From assembly GCA_009746045.1 (NCBI GenBank), contig RPFO01000080.1, positions 10,187,013 through 10,251,012 of the forward strand: 64,000 nucleotides of DNA, given 5' to 3'. The notes under the pieces were generated by a model that worked only from the letters and a program-made list of their open reading frames with translations, made no database searches and was not told where the DNA came from. The translations under genes were made by a program, and so were the position numbers. The stretch comes from Mesostigma viride (taxonomy: Eukaryota > Streptophyta > Mesostigmatophyceae > Mesostigmatales > Mesostigmataceae). Below, one piece after another: positions 23,357 through 34,726 of this stretch. Numbering within the stretch: the stretch's first letter is position 1; each line of letters begins with the position of its first letter.

Positions 23357-24615
23357 GATCTGGCTCCAGCAGCAGGTCTACGCTGGACCTCCGCGAGGAG
23401 GCCGAGCTCGCCAGGCGCGGTCATCGTCAACAAGAACTTCGACCTTATACAGTGAGGTGTCGCCTCGTCTAAGTAATACCTTGATTGCAAAACTCCTGGC
23501 ATCAAGTCAATGACAAATCATAACTAGTCATCAATTCCACAATAAAGCAATGCATCGATCATAAAGTTTAGCACAGTTCAGGTGCCAGGCCCCATGAGGT
23601 TGCTTGACTATACTATCAAACTCAGACTAATAATAAACAACAAATCATGACTCATCAACGACTGAGGATCGGGGTCCAGGAGCACCGACGCACCGTTGAC
23701 CCTCAGCAAGGGGTCAACGGTCTGCTGGTCGACGACCTTCGTGCGGGCTGGCGGTTCCATTATGGTACGTGGAGGCGACGCGCCGGGTCAAGGTGGTGAG
23801 GGCCTCTTGTGCTCGACGCCGGCAGCATCAGAGCACCTCCGGTCCATTGTGCTGCGATCCCCGCGTGTGCTAGTGGCCACTTTTTCGCCCACTGAGGGCC
23901 ATTCACACCACACGCTAACGTTATCGTGGGATATGCACCACACGCGGGTCGAGCTCAGGCGGAACGTGAGGCCTTAGAACTTCCGCGCCCTCAAGGAGGA
24001 GGAGGCCAACATCCCATGCAGCTCGGGCACTTCCTGGTTATGCTGCTCGACGCCAACGCCACGCTGCCATGGCCAGTTGGCACTGCTGGGGGCGCTCAGT
24101 ACTCCCCAACCAACACGACAGCCAACAGTAACACGGCTTTATTTGCGAATCTGCTGGCAGAATCTGCGTTGGTTGCATGCAATGCTTCTTTCGCACGCCC
24201 CGCTGAGCAGCTTGCCACCTTTTTTGGGCCGTCGGATCGGGTGGTGTGCCTTGACTATATCTGCGTACGCCGGGCTCAGCGCCGGCCGCCCCTCAGTTGT
24301 CGATGCTCGCGTTCTGCAAGATTCTGTCAGCACGGTGGAATCTGATCAGCGTCTCGTGCTCGCTCGCATCAGATTGCGGTTTCCTGCATGGTGTGAAACC
24401 GTCGCGACCACTGGCGCCTCAGCCAGATCGCAAGGTGCTCCGGATTGTGCTGAAGGATGCCGACAAGATGTCAGCGCAACATCTGGAGCAGGCCGCTATG
24501 TCGCACCGGGACGACTTTCTGCAGCAGTCTTCGACGCCAGGGGCAGCCGCCAGCAGTTACACGCCATTCCGCCGCCGGGTGACATTTCAGTGATACTCCG
24601 CGGTATTGCTGCCAA
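23357..24615 (+). pseudogene. RTE-like LINE ORF2: apurinic endonuclease domain, broken
   Basis: After about 280 bp of unrecognised sequence the EEP-type endonuclease becomes readable from about 23690 in several frames: HLRSIVLRSPRVLVATFSPT, then GYAPHAGRAQAERE and ALKEEEANIP (about 23968-24015), LLDANATLP, a conserved block ending LATFFGPSDRVVCLDYI (about 24190-24265), and VESDQRLVLARIRLRF (about 24330-24385), corresponding to the SDH catalytic end. The intact relative at 42192-42590 shows the same order. Frameshifts occur near 23950, 24000, 24280 and 24390. The domain nicks target DNA in LINE retrotransposition. The frame is cut at 24615 by a nested LINE fragment. Confidence 0.85.
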
Positions 24616-25174
24616 TGTCCGCAATGAGGACCTGTATGTACCAGGGCATGCCATATATCACCAGCACCAACCAGGTAGACGCCTGCAGCTAGTAGGGCAC
24701 CTAGCTCGCACCAACCAGGAAGACACCTCACGTGGCCCCCCCGCAGGACTGCGACCAGCCCAGCCTGGCCGGCACCTCCTGACGTGGGCTGGGCCCAGTG
24801 ATGTTAGACGCCGCAAGGCCCGCACCTTCAAGGAACAGCTAGTAGAGGACATGGGGGGCCTCGGCCTCTCTGTGATTTGGAAGAAGATGATGGACAAGGC
24901 CAAGTGGGCCCAGGTCATAGAGGACAACGAGCCCCCCCCAGTGGGGAAGCGCCCGCGTGTGCAATCCCGTGGGAGGCACGCCAGATAGCTCCCCTAGGGC
25001 AGCGTGCGGCTGCCTAGATAGATGTTGTAGTTAGAATGCTGTAGATAGATGTAGTATGTAGCCGATGTAGATAGATTAGACCGGTAGGACTGTTTGCACC
25101 CATCCATCCATCCATCGGGGTTAATGCTCCGTGACTCCCCAACGGGAGCACGAGTCTAATTAATTAATTAATTA
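24616..25174 (+). mobile_element. 5'-truncated RTE-like LINE 3' end, nested insertion
   Basis: From 24616 the sequence jumps to the far C-terminus of the RTE ORF2 (VRNEDLY, LQLVGHLARTNQ, LLTWAGPSDVRRRKARTF, VIWKKMMDKAKW, stop at 24986-24988), followed by a 3' UTR with TAGATAGATGTAG words, CCATCCATCC and a tail of TAAT repeats. The 11-bp ATTGCTGCCAA is present at 24605-24615 and again at 25175-25185. The host LINE resumes right after it, as the matching uninterrupted sequence near 42785-42810 shows. This is a textbook 5'-truncated insertion by target-primed reverse transcription, about 559 bp long. Confidence 0.93.
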
Positions 25175-25185
25175 ATTGCTGCCAA

Positions 25186-26284
25186 GTATTGTCTGGCTGC
25201 CCGCACCCTCCCCTCCTTGCCTCCGTGTCGACAGCTTGCTGTCCACCGCCACGCACCGACAGTGGTCGCCGCTAGGCAGATGCTCCGCCGCAACAGGGAT
25301 CCGACCGCCAAACCTGGGCTGCAAGCAGCTCTGAGGGTCGCCTACGAGCAGGATGAGAAGGCAGACGCTCAGCAGATGGTCAAGGACCTGCGCAGCTGCC
25401 AGCAGAAGCACGACGGCAAGGGGCCGGCCTGGTTCTGGTACAAGCGCCTCGGGCACCCCGGGACGACCTCGGCCGGCCCCACTGCCACGACGTCCCTGCA
25501 TGGCGCCGGCCCCAGCCAAGCGGCTTCGTACCTGGGCCATGGCCACGGCCGAGGTCGTGGGGACAGCTGCGCCGCCCCCGCCCGCCCGGCTGCCCTGGCC
25601 GGCCCCGCTGGGCCCCCGGCCCCGCCTAGGTCAGCGGCGGACTACCTAGTCCCCCCGCTCACTCGTCGATCGGCCCACTTGGCGACCCGTCAGACGTGCC
25701 TCCTTTCACCTCTCGCGAGGTCACGGAGGCGGTCCAGCGCCTGCGCTATGACGCAGCCACCGGCTCCGACGAGATTCCTGCCGCAGTTGTGAAACAGCCG
25801 AGTTTGAGGACACCGGTGTGCTGCTCTTCCGGGACATCTGCAACCGCCTTCTGCTGTCGTCGCAACCGCCTCCAGCGGCCTGGCAACACAGTTTTCGCAC
25901 GATGCTGTACAAGAACAAGGGGTCGCCAGCCGACCCCGGCAACTACATACAGAGGGGTGTGCATTCAAAGTGCCCCCCTCAAGCTTCTTTAATGCGGCTA
26001 GCTCATCCTGAACCGCCTGCGCACGGCCCTGGACGGTCACCTCAGCGAGACTCAGCACGGCTTCCGTTCAGGTCGCAACACAGTACAGGCGCTCTTTGCT
26101 ATACTCGCCGTCGGACTTGTGGAGGAACTGCAACGCCTTCAGCCTGGTGAGTCCCTTTTGCACCTTGTGCTGGTGGACTTCATCAAAGCCTTCGATTCGG
26201 TTTTCTGGCCTGCGCTTTGGGACATCCTCGAGCTGTTCCGGATTCCCCGCCCCCTTATTGCTGTCATCCGCAACCTGTATGAAG
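25186..26284 (+). pseudogene. RTE-like LINE ORF2: linker and first half of reverse transcriptase
   Basis: The host LINE resumes with sequence parallel to 42800-43890. Readable segments are AVHRHAPTVVAARQMLRRN (25230-25300), KDLRSCQQKHDGKG, a Pro/Ala-rich linker (25450-25640), FTSREVTEAVQRLRYDAATG (about 25700), AAWQHSFRTMLYKNKGSPAD (25880-25935), and LHLVLVDFIKAFDSVFWPAL (26160-26215), which is RT motif A. It ends at RNLYEA (26284), where the hAT-like element has inserted. Small indels break the frame near 25440, 25790 and 25950 relative to the copy at 43 kb. Confidence 0.92.
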
Positions 26285-29200
26285 CAGTGACTGGCCATAC
26301 GCCATATTATACGCCGTATGATGCGTATTATTCGCGATACGCGAGCGGCGCGTATGAAAATAGGGTACTTTCATACGCGCCGCGTATTTTCGCGTATTTT
26401 CGCGTATTTTCGCATATTTTTGGCTTACTACGAGGTGGGTTTTGGCATCATTTTACAGCCCGCGTTGCTTGCCTAGACTGCGGCGCGCCGACCTGTAGTA
26501 GGAACAAATAATTGTGTGATGAGCTAGCTAGTAGTGTATAATGTGCACTAAACGTTCATTGTGACTTGTGAAGGCGGGAATGTGAAGGCGGGAAGGCTGA
26601 AGATTCATCATCAAGAAGGTGATAAGGTGTGCCAGCAACGTCGTGGTCGTGTGGCACCTGTATCGTAGCACATCGACATCCAGGCATGGCTGACACGAAT
26701 GAGGACTCAGTCAATGGAACACGATGATGATGTGCGGCCCGATGATCGAAGAAGATGCCACATCCGAAACTGTATGCATGGACATACATCAGCAAAGAGC
26801 GCATCCTCACGAATGGGCAGCAGACAAATAACTACTGCATGGATGATGGAGTACTCCGTTACAGGCTGCTGGTCGAGCAGGCGGAGAAGGAAAGCAATAC
26901 CGGCCAGGAAGAGGAAGGCGACTAGTGACGCCAAGAAGCAGGCTGATGTGCGGGCAGCACTTAAAGACAGGCTTGCAGACGTTGTAGAAACCGACGCCTC
27001 TAACTGGGTGTCCGCTCATGCCAGCATGCAACACCTCGGGGCGCGCTGCTGGGGCGGCTGGGCCAAGCGGATCATCAAAAGGCCAATCCACCGACGGTAA
27101 TTTGCCCGCACCTTATGGGCTCAGCAAAGAGCAGCTGGACGAGGAGCTGTGCAAGGCATTAATTTGCGCCTTTCAATGCCATCGACGCCCTTCAATGTCA
27201 TCGACACCTCGGGGCAATTTATAGTGCATGCATATCTTGAGTTCTACAAATTTATTATCCTTTCCAGTGAGTTGTGAATTGATACTGGTATTGATAGTTA
27301 GCCCCTCATTGGTCTTGCAGCCGATTTTCCGCCAAAAATTGACTTGCAGCCGATGCATCGGCTGCTCCGCGGGGGACCAAATTGCGCGAAAACTATTGAG
27401 AATTAGGAAACGTTTAGCTGAGAAGATCGAAAGTTTATAATTTTCCTCACAGCATGGTACTAGGGTTCGCATACTTCTGACAAAGTTATAGAGGTGTTCT
27501 GGCCGGTCAAAGTACAAGGGGTCAGGGTACTTTTTCACGTAAAACGTGCATTTCGGAAAACGACGACCTGGCCATGGCGGCTTGCGCCCACGCATGGCAT
27601 TTACGTTTGCGTTCGAATTTTCTGGCCAAACTTAGGGAATTGATTTTATACGTCCTAAAGATGCTACAGGCCAATTTTTGGTTCGCGGGAATGCCATTTG
27701 ATAGGTGTCGGCAGCGTTCTTGCTGGAAAAAACTGCGATCAGGCCGGACGATAGAAACGTTGACAGCAATACCTTTACGGCGTATTTTAAAGGATATATT
27801 GGTTTCTTTGTACTTATTATGATACATAGTAGTCATAAACGTGCAAGGGTGGCAAGAAATCGCCGAATCTAGCGACCATGCTGCACAACTTTGGTGTGCC
27901 GAAATGCGCCATTTTGCGGCCACCGCCTGGGCCAAGGTAACGCCATCCATGCCTGGTAAAGCTTCAGCATCGTTTTCCTATCGATGTTTGACATTTATAT
28001 ATATGTTCATATATATGTATAGAGGTTTATAGCTGGGCGTTTGCTTTGGTTTGAGTGATTTCACTCTGCTGTAAGTAATTATATTATAATAATATATATG
28101 TTCTAGCTTGTGTAGCACATTCTTTTTGCATTATTCATGCTCTTTCTTGACCCTGGCCTGGCCCCTTTCTAAAACACCCTTCTTAGATGCTTCCCTCAGT
28201 CAGTTGACCTGCCACAGTGTGATGGTGATAAGTTTTAGATGCTGTATGGGTTTGAATACCTCCATATATGTTTGTTATACATTTCCCATACACATATTGC
28301 ATGATTGTGAGGCAGTTGGCTGGTCTCTGTGGCATCATCAAGCACGTAACTGGTGAGTAAAAGCTTCCCATTGACAGCATGTGCCACCAGGTGTGCTGGC
28401 CATCACCTGGCAAGCTATAGCAGCTTAGGCCTAGTTTATCCTTGCTAGGGCAGGCTGAAATAGGCTCAACGTCACTAGTTTGTTGGTGGCTGCCTCCTAT
28501 AATGTATGCCTTGCGTAGGGTATCCGTACCACGTTACCTACGTGCATGGACAAGCTGGCACCTGCACATAGGTGCCATGTAAGGGCAGTGTGATGATGCA
28601 GTTATGTTTCCCCATCATTGTGGAAGGGAAATATATTGTATGGCATGGTTGGGGGCCATATTAGTAGGTATTAGTAGGTAGTATGCCCACCCTTACCCCC
28701 TTGGTTGCTTTTTACCAACGGTACCCCTATGGGCTGTACTGGGTGTAACTGCTGGTATACCCACCCAAATGATGACCCCAATGGCTCAAACTGTTCAGCA
28801 ACTAATTGTTTATCATCCCTGAAGTGGTAGGTGCCTAGGTCTTATAACATAATTCAAAATGCACATTCTACCAAAAATGAAAACGCGCGTCTCGACCCCC
28901 CTAACTTTGGCGGTAGTTTTCTATGGCCTACCCTGCAGATATGTTAGGTTGTGATAGCTCACCCCGAAGGGCAACTCATGGACATGCTTGACCCCCAAGG
29001 ACAGCCCTTGGATGTTGGTAGGTTGGGTGTGGGGTGGTTTGCAAATTTAGCATTTTGCAGCCGATTTTTCGGCTTTAAATGGGACCAATGAGGGGTTAGT
29101 TGCGTGTTGTCTCGATTTTGAAAAGAAACTATCAAGTTAGACCGTTAGAAACTATGCTTGTATTTAGGTAGTGATGGCAATGCCAAGCAAGGTCATTATT

Positions 29201-29418
29201 GCTATGTATGTCATGTATAGGCAACATGTATGGCAAAAACACCAGCAGACCATGCTTGGTTGCTCAGAATGGTGAAAACCCCTCAAAACCATGCCAAAAA
29301 AGGGGTGTTCAACAGTTAGCGTACGATTAGCGTACATAATACATTATACACCGCGTATTATACATTATACACATGCATGGGGCCGCGTACGACGCGTATC
29401 GCGTATGGCCAGTCGATG
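26285..29418. mobile_element. hAT-like DNA transposon, 3.1 kb, 8-bp target duplication
   Basis: The 8-bp GTATGAAG stands at 26277-26284 and again at 29419-29426, and removing 26285-29418 plus one copy restores the LINE sequence seen at 43877-43900. The left end starts CAGTGACTGGCCATACGC. The right end, on the minus strand, starts CATCGACTGGCCATACGC, 16 of 18 identical. An 8-bp duplication with CA-type ends is typical of the hAT superfamily. Near both ends are CGTATTATAC and GCGTAT words. An inverted internal pair (TAGCCCCTCATTGGTC at 27298 and its near-complement at about 29083) also occurs. No hAT transposase with the RW or dimerisation motif is readable, so the copy is non-autonomous or decayed. 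Confidence 0.9.
26764..26925 (+). pseudogene. Unknown peptide remnant inside the hAT-like element
   Basis: The frame around 26776 reads WTYISKERILTNG, a spacer with NNYCMDDG, and RYRLLVEQAEKES, ending in EEEGD and a stop near 26924. It corresponds to residues about 28-110 of the frame at 22261-22797. A one-base difference just upstream breaks the N-terminal part. Function is unknown. Its conservation in two separate elements argues that it once was a protein of this transposon family. Confidence 0.45.
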
Positions 29419-29426
29419 GTATGAAG

Positions 29427-30054
29427 GGTCCACCACTTCGGTGCGCACTTCTTACGGGACCACGCCACCATGCCCTTTATAGAAGGGTGTGTGGGAGGGA
29501 TGCGTGCTGTCGCCCTACCTGTTCATTATTGTGGTCGAATACGTAATGATTCAGGCGCGCAAGCGATTAATGCCCGCATCGTGGGTAGGGAACCATGCAG
29601 GGATGCAGGTTGCTAACCACGTCTGGCATATGGCGGAGCGGAAACGGAGATTCGGCTGGCGGACATCATCTACGCAGACGACACGTACCACCCTCTTCGA
29701 GAACACTGGGCACGTGCAGACGTGGCTTGACTGCCTGGCTATCGAGGCCCGTGCAGTGGGGCTTGAAGTCAGCAAGAAGACCGAGGCTCTGGCGGTAGGG
29801 CTCACCCACTCACCGCCCGACCTCTTTCTCCTTGACGGCTCTCGAGTCCTGTATCGGGACCGTGTCAAGCTGCTGGGCAGCCTGCTCCCCAGCTGCGAGG
29901 CCGATGTGGACCACCGCATCTCCCTTGCCTGGCACGCGTTACGCCAATTCCGGGCCCTGTGGCGCAAGCCCCTGGGCAAGATCGAGAAACAGGACCTGTT
30001 TAAGGTCCTCGTCCAAGGTTCCTGTTCTCACGTATGGGGCCGAGACATGGACCC
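29427..30054 (+). pseudogene. RTE-like LINE ORF2: second half of reverse transcriptase
   Basis: The host LINE continues with GSTTSVRTSYGTT, then GVWEGCVLSPYLFIIVVEYV (RT motif B region). The sequence for YADDT is damaged (frame-shifted around 29640-29690, where the nucleotides still read as in 44100-44140). Then come TWLDCLAIEARAVGLEVSKK, LLDGSRVLYRDRVKLLGSLL and HALRQFRALWRKPLGKIEKQ. It stops matching at about 30054, where it is replaced by the LTR-element fragment. The missing C-terminus is not found further on. Confidence 0.9.
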
Positions 30055-31605
30055 TTATGTACAGAGGATACGTATGATGCGGCCATGGGTGATTGGACCT
30101 CCGCCCGACCGGCCACAACGTTTTCCCCTGTCGCCACTTCCGCCGCCACCGCCTCTTCCGTCGCGCCCGCCTCCGCCGTCGTCCACCGACCGCGCGTTGC
30201 TCCTGTTGCGGCGTCCTCGGCTTCGGTCACGCGTGTTAGCGAGGTAGAGTTCCGGCATGTCAGGGCGGTAGAACTGCTCAGTGTGTTGTCCGCCGGGGAC
30301 CGTGAGCGTTTTCCGACAGTGGCCCACATAGATCCTCAGGTGTCCGATGTTGCGGTCGCTGGACTGGCCATGTCCGCCGCCCTCTGTCGGGCTGTGGCTC
30401 TCCCTCGTGCGGCCAGTGTAGTAGTTACCAACACGGTGTCATCGTCTCAGTTTTGCTACGCATCCTCGTTACCTCAGGAGATGAACCTCCCATTAGAGAC
30501 GGATAGGCCTCCGTTTAATATGGTGGTGCTGGCCGATCCGTTGTTTGATGGTGAGGTGCGGGCGCAGAGGGTCATATATCGCTGGGCGCGTGCTGCTAAC
30601 GACCCTTGCTATACCTATGGCGATGTACAGTGGGCGTATCCTCAGCCCCTGTGGATCATGCCCTCGGATATGCCATGTACTTCAGTCGTCCTGTCCCTGC
30701 GGGTGCTCTCTACTCCCTGCGCATTCAGCCGGGCCTGCAGTGGGATGCTTGTCGCCCTGCGCCCCTTCCGGGTCAGGGGTTGGATGAGCCTGGGTTCCAG
30801 TCTCCGCGTACGACGGGTACCCACCTGTCGACTTACGGCTCCCGTCAGTGCGTGCGCCGCTGGCAGGGTCGTGAGATTCGGCACGTGCGTCTGTGGCCCG
30901 GCAACGTGGAGCGTTTCCTGGATTTGTTTTTCACCTCTGTTGCTCGTGGTGAGCTGGTCTTCCATCGGTTCCTCCTGCGCGCCCTCCTTCTGCTGTCGGC
31001 AGAGCCCTTCGTGCGACAGTTTCAGTGTGGGTTCCTTGATTGGGCCCGTGGACAGGTGGTCCTGACACAGCATCGTTACTACTGGGCTTTCCTCGGCATG
31101 TATCCGGATGGCGTCTGGGAGGAGGTGTTCCTCCATATGTAGACAGGCATGATAACCCTGCTGATGTTGCTCATCACCGGGCGTACCTGGATGTGCTTTT
31201 GGCCACCCGTGGTACTTTTCAGGCTACTGGTGTGTAGACAGAGGGCTCTAGGCCCGACCTGAGGGTGTTGTCCCTCCGGTATATAGAGTCGCCCTCCGGG
31301 CTTGGCCAGTTGGTTGTCCGTTTCTGGTCCTTAGCGTGAACGTTGTTTCCTCTGTGTGTCCTGCCTAGTGCCGTCCCTCCCGGCAAGGCCTCAGTGCCAG
31401 GCAGTTAGGGGAGCCTCACACCAGGCGTGGTGCTGGTGATCCCTACACCATTCGGGGTGGAACCGAGGTTAACACGTTTTTGTTTGGGGCCTTGGATGGT
31501 CAGTCGATTGTGTTAGGCTGCTGTTGGGTGCGTTAGATCCTCCTTCTCCTTTGGTTTCCTCCGTGTACGTAGGGAGAGGGCTCCCTACCTTTGTGGGGGG
31601 GGAGG
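30055..31605 (+). pseudogene. 3' internal part of an LTR retroelement, unrecognised ORF
   Basis: A long GC-rich frame runs from about 30180 (RVSEVEFRHVRAVELL) through FNMVVLADPLFDGEVRAQRV and RWARAANDPCYTYGDVQW (30500-30640). After a one-base frame change near 30700 it continues in the frame of 30606-31142 (GREIRHVRLWPGNVERFLDL, LVFHRFLLRALLLLSAEPFV, YYWAFLGMYPDGVWEEVF). More codons follow to about 31237. The stretch ends with a purine tract (GGGGGGGGAGG) directly before the LTR at 31606. Position suggests a 3' ORF of the LTR element, for example an env-like or additional ORF, but I recognise no domain. The left junction at 30055 cuts into a LINE. Confidence 0.5.
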
Positions 31606-32179
31606 TGTTACGTCGCGTAACTTTTGTTGTTGTTACGGACGTAAATTAGGTCCTTTGTTGCCTCAGCCATTTCGACACAGTCCGTTGACTTTCCTAAGCT
31701 TACGTGTAGTTAGGACCTTTTTGGCCGGTTGGTACCGGGCCTTGTGACGTGGCAATTGTACAGGATGGTGGCTTGGTGCAGTCGCGCCGCGCTGCGTACT
31801 TTAGTAGTGGTCCTTCATCCTCCGTTTGAACCTTGTGGACATGCGTTGGTCCTGTAGGCGAGGGTCGGTGTCGGCCCGAGCATACACGCATGTCGGCGAT
31901 CATTTATGCAGCAGTTGTCCTTCGTGAATCGCACTCGGCGTGTATTATGGAATTGTAATACATCGTTTTGGGTCGTGAATTTACCAGTGTTTACTTCGTA
32001 GTGCCCCGGCATAATTTGGTATATGGCGTACAGTAACCGCATGTATCGGAATGCATTGAGAGCAGAGTCGTCGCGTCCTAGGTCTTATAGCCAATATAGC
32101 TCCTCATCGCTAGATACCCTCACTAGTTTAGGTAAGGTCAGGCGCGGGGTTTGGGATCGTGTAGAGCCTGGGCGTAACA
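31606..32179 (+). repeat. 3' LTR, 574 bp (TGTTACG...CGTAACA)
   Basis: The repeat begins TGTTACGTCGCGTAAC and ends GGGCGTAACA, so it has TG...CA ends inside a 7-bp inverted pair TGTTACG/CGTAACA. A polypurine tract abuts its left side (31596-31605), the hallmark of a 3' LTR in plus orientation. A second copy of equal length lies inverted at 33907-34480 with visible substitutions between the two. Confidence 0.9.
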
Positions 32180-33906
32180 CACAGCTGCTCAACATGAGTA
32201 GGTCACAGATTGCCTGCGCCCGGATGGTCGATTTTGAGCACAAACATGTCAGTGCGTGAGAAAACGTTGCCCGCACCAGGCCAGGCAGTTTTTGCGCTTG
32301 ATTTTAATCGTAGTATAGAGTTTGTATACGGTATATCTGACAAGGGAGCGCCCGGGCCTGGGTGTTCTTGCCCGAAGTTTACTGTCGACCATTTTACAGA
32401 ACGTCAAGGCTGGGTATAGCGAGCACACGTGACAGGACTTGTCTTTCGATCTCTCTTAGGCCTAGAACAATGCTCCGGCGTGTCTTACGCTACTTTCGAA
32501 CCATTTTGCAAGTTTGGCTGCGTTCTTGTGCCGGAAAGCTGGCTGGCTGCGGATATCCGCGATTCTTAATTAATGCATCCACCTGGACGTGCCGACGTAA
32601 CGAGCAGGTGCGTGCCGGGTTCTCTCTTTGGTTAGGTGTAGTAAGGGGTAGCGTAGTCGTAGCAGTAAGTGTCAGCCGGCTATGCCTGAAAGACAGGTCA
32701 GTTTCTGTGCATGTGCATGGCTTACGTATATATAGTTGGTTTACGCCATGTATACCTTCTATCGTCGCAATCTGCCTTGTTCGCTGCTGCTAAGTTACGT
32801 ATGCTTCCCAGCTGTGTTCTGGTTTCGTTCATCATCAGCCATGGGCCCATTGCTTGCAGTTGTACTAGCTGTTCTTGTGCTGCTTATATGTGATGCGTTT
32901 ACAGCTCTCCCCCCCCCTTAGAATGCATGCAATGTGTTTGTGTGGCATGCTGGATAGTGCTCTTTAACAACTTCATCTGGCTGCTATCCTGTGTAAGTTG
33001 CCATACAAATGTGGTGTCCTCTTCTTCCTGGGTGGTGGCCAGCATGTCCGTGACATTAAACAAGCTTTGGTATATGCTTAGAGAGAGTTTGCCGTAAGGG
33101 GTGGGTCATGTTCAAGCCAGGCAACCTCATGCAGCAACCATGCAACCTTATATTGCATGATCTGCCCCATCCGTGACACCGTTAGGCATGTACGCGTATA
33201 TATACGTGCAGCCACAGCACGGTACGGCCTTGTTATACGCTGCCCCACCTCCCCAAGGCCGCGTAGGGTCCCATGGGGCCCTGAGGATTGGTAAGAAGCT
33301 TAAGGGACTGTGTGGGTGGCGTGGTGATGTGTGATATACATGGTGGTCCTAAAAAGTCCTAGTTTCAATTTTGGGCCATTTTTTTCGCTCGAGGTCTGCC
33401 ATGGGGCAGGGCCAGTTTTGGTACTAAACGTCGTTATTTGAACCTAGGTCTTTGATAGAAAACTATATTATTTCTCAGTGGCACAAATGCCAGGGTCAAA
33501 CATTACTGTTTACATGATTAAATAAGCATTCCCCAGCGTCCTAAATTTAGGACTTTCTGCAGGCTTTTGGACAGTAGTCTAAAGGGACGCTAATCGTCCC
33601 ACTATCCATCCCTATTGAACCGTCAAACCCACTATCTAACGTCAAACAGCACCCAGCAAGGAAATGCACACACAGAAGCAAAAGGAAAAGGAACTAGCTA
33701 TGTGAGGAGTTCATCCGCTTTGAGCAGGTCTAACTTCTAGGCAGGGCGTGTCCCGAATCGGGCAGCACTACCCCCCTATAGCTTGCAGGCGACCCGCCCA
33801 TTACCTGTCAAGAGGTTGTCTTCTTCTGTGCCCTGGCCGCGGAAGGCCTCTGGCGTATAGGGTTGCAAGGGAACTTCGTCGCGTCTACCTAAACCTCCGC
33901 TACCAT
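32180..33906. other. Spacer between inverted LTRs; leader of the second LTR element at its right edge
   Basis: No gene is recognised. On the minus strand the part from 33906 down to about 33740 is the leader of the inverted LTR element: directly after the LTR comes ATGGTAGCGGAGG, close to a tRNA-Met-type primer-binding site. The rest (32180-33700) is AT-balanced sequence with a short TTAATTAA (32569), GTATATATA-type words near 32730 and 33195, and no support for coding. Confidence 0.5.
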
Positions 33907-34480
33907 TGTTACGCCCTGGCTCTACTCTATCCCAAACACCTCGCCTAACCTTACCTAAACTAGTGAGGATGCACATACCTAGGAGTGAGGAGCTATATTG
34001 GCTATAAGACCTAGGACGCGACGACTCTGCTCTCAATGCATTCTATTATAATACGCCATATACCGAATAAAACCAGGGTACTACGAAGGAAACAATACTA
34101 CACCGCCATGACCCTAGCTAATATGTGCTAATTCATTAACACACGCCGGGTGCAATTCACGAAGAACAACTGCTGCATAAATGATCGCCGACCTTCGTGT
34201 ATGCTCGGGCCGACATCGACCCTTGCCCGTACAGGACCAACGCATGTCCACAAGGTTCACACGGAGGATAAAAGGACCACTACTAAAGTACGCAGCGCGG
34301 CGCGACTGCACCGAACCACCATAATGTACAATTGCCACGTCACAAGGCCCGGTACCAACCGGCCAAAAGGTCCTAACTACACGTAAGCCTAGGCAAGTCA
34401 GCGAACTGTTCCGGAATGGCTGAGGCAACAAAGGACCTAATTTACGTCCGTAACAACAACAAAAGTTACGCGACGTAACA
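33907..34480 (-). repeat. 5' LTR, 574 bp, inverted copy with primer-binding side
   Basis: Read on the minus strand from 34480, it begins TGTTACGTCGCGTAAC and ends CGTAACA at 33907, the same family and length as 31606-32179. It is followed (minus strand) by ATGGTAGCGGAGG, resembling the PBS complementary to initiator tRNA-Met. It is therefore a 5' LTR in minus orientation. Its internal region and 3' LTR are not found to the left, so the element is truncated or rearranged. Direct flanks of the two LTRs do not match, so they do not form one element. Confidence 0.88.
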
Positions 34481-34617
34481 AGAACCAGCAACCAAATGAC
34501 CAAGATCCGCAGTGAATTCTAGGTTACAAGTGTTGGGTGGGCAGGGTGGGGCGGGCTGGCGACCACCCACAAGTCGCGGCAGTCAAAAGCAGTGCTGGAC
34601 ACCACACTAGAAGCCAG

Positions 34618-34717
34618 TTCACGCCTTAAGTTGGGTTTTCGCTAGTACAGCCAGCAGCCAACTGCGACCCAACTTAAGGCGTGAACCCAACTTAAGCCAA
34701 CCCAACTTAAGGCGTGA
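34618..34717. repeat. Inverted and direct repeats of a 20-bp unit
   Basis: TTCACGCCTTAAGTTGGGTT (34618-34637) occurs inverted at 34666-34685 (one mismatch at the edge) and again at about 34698-34717, with a shorter copy between. The arms could form a hairpin. The cluster directly precedes the GAGTACGAGTA minisatellite. Confidence 0.8.
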
Positions 34718-34726
34718 ATGACTGTA

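Noticed and set aside
31606-34480. One foldback element with inverted LTR-like ends
   Set aside because: One repeat is preceded by a polypurine tract and coding sequence, the other is followed by a PBS-like site, so they are parts of LTR elements in opposite orientation, and the outer flanks do not match.
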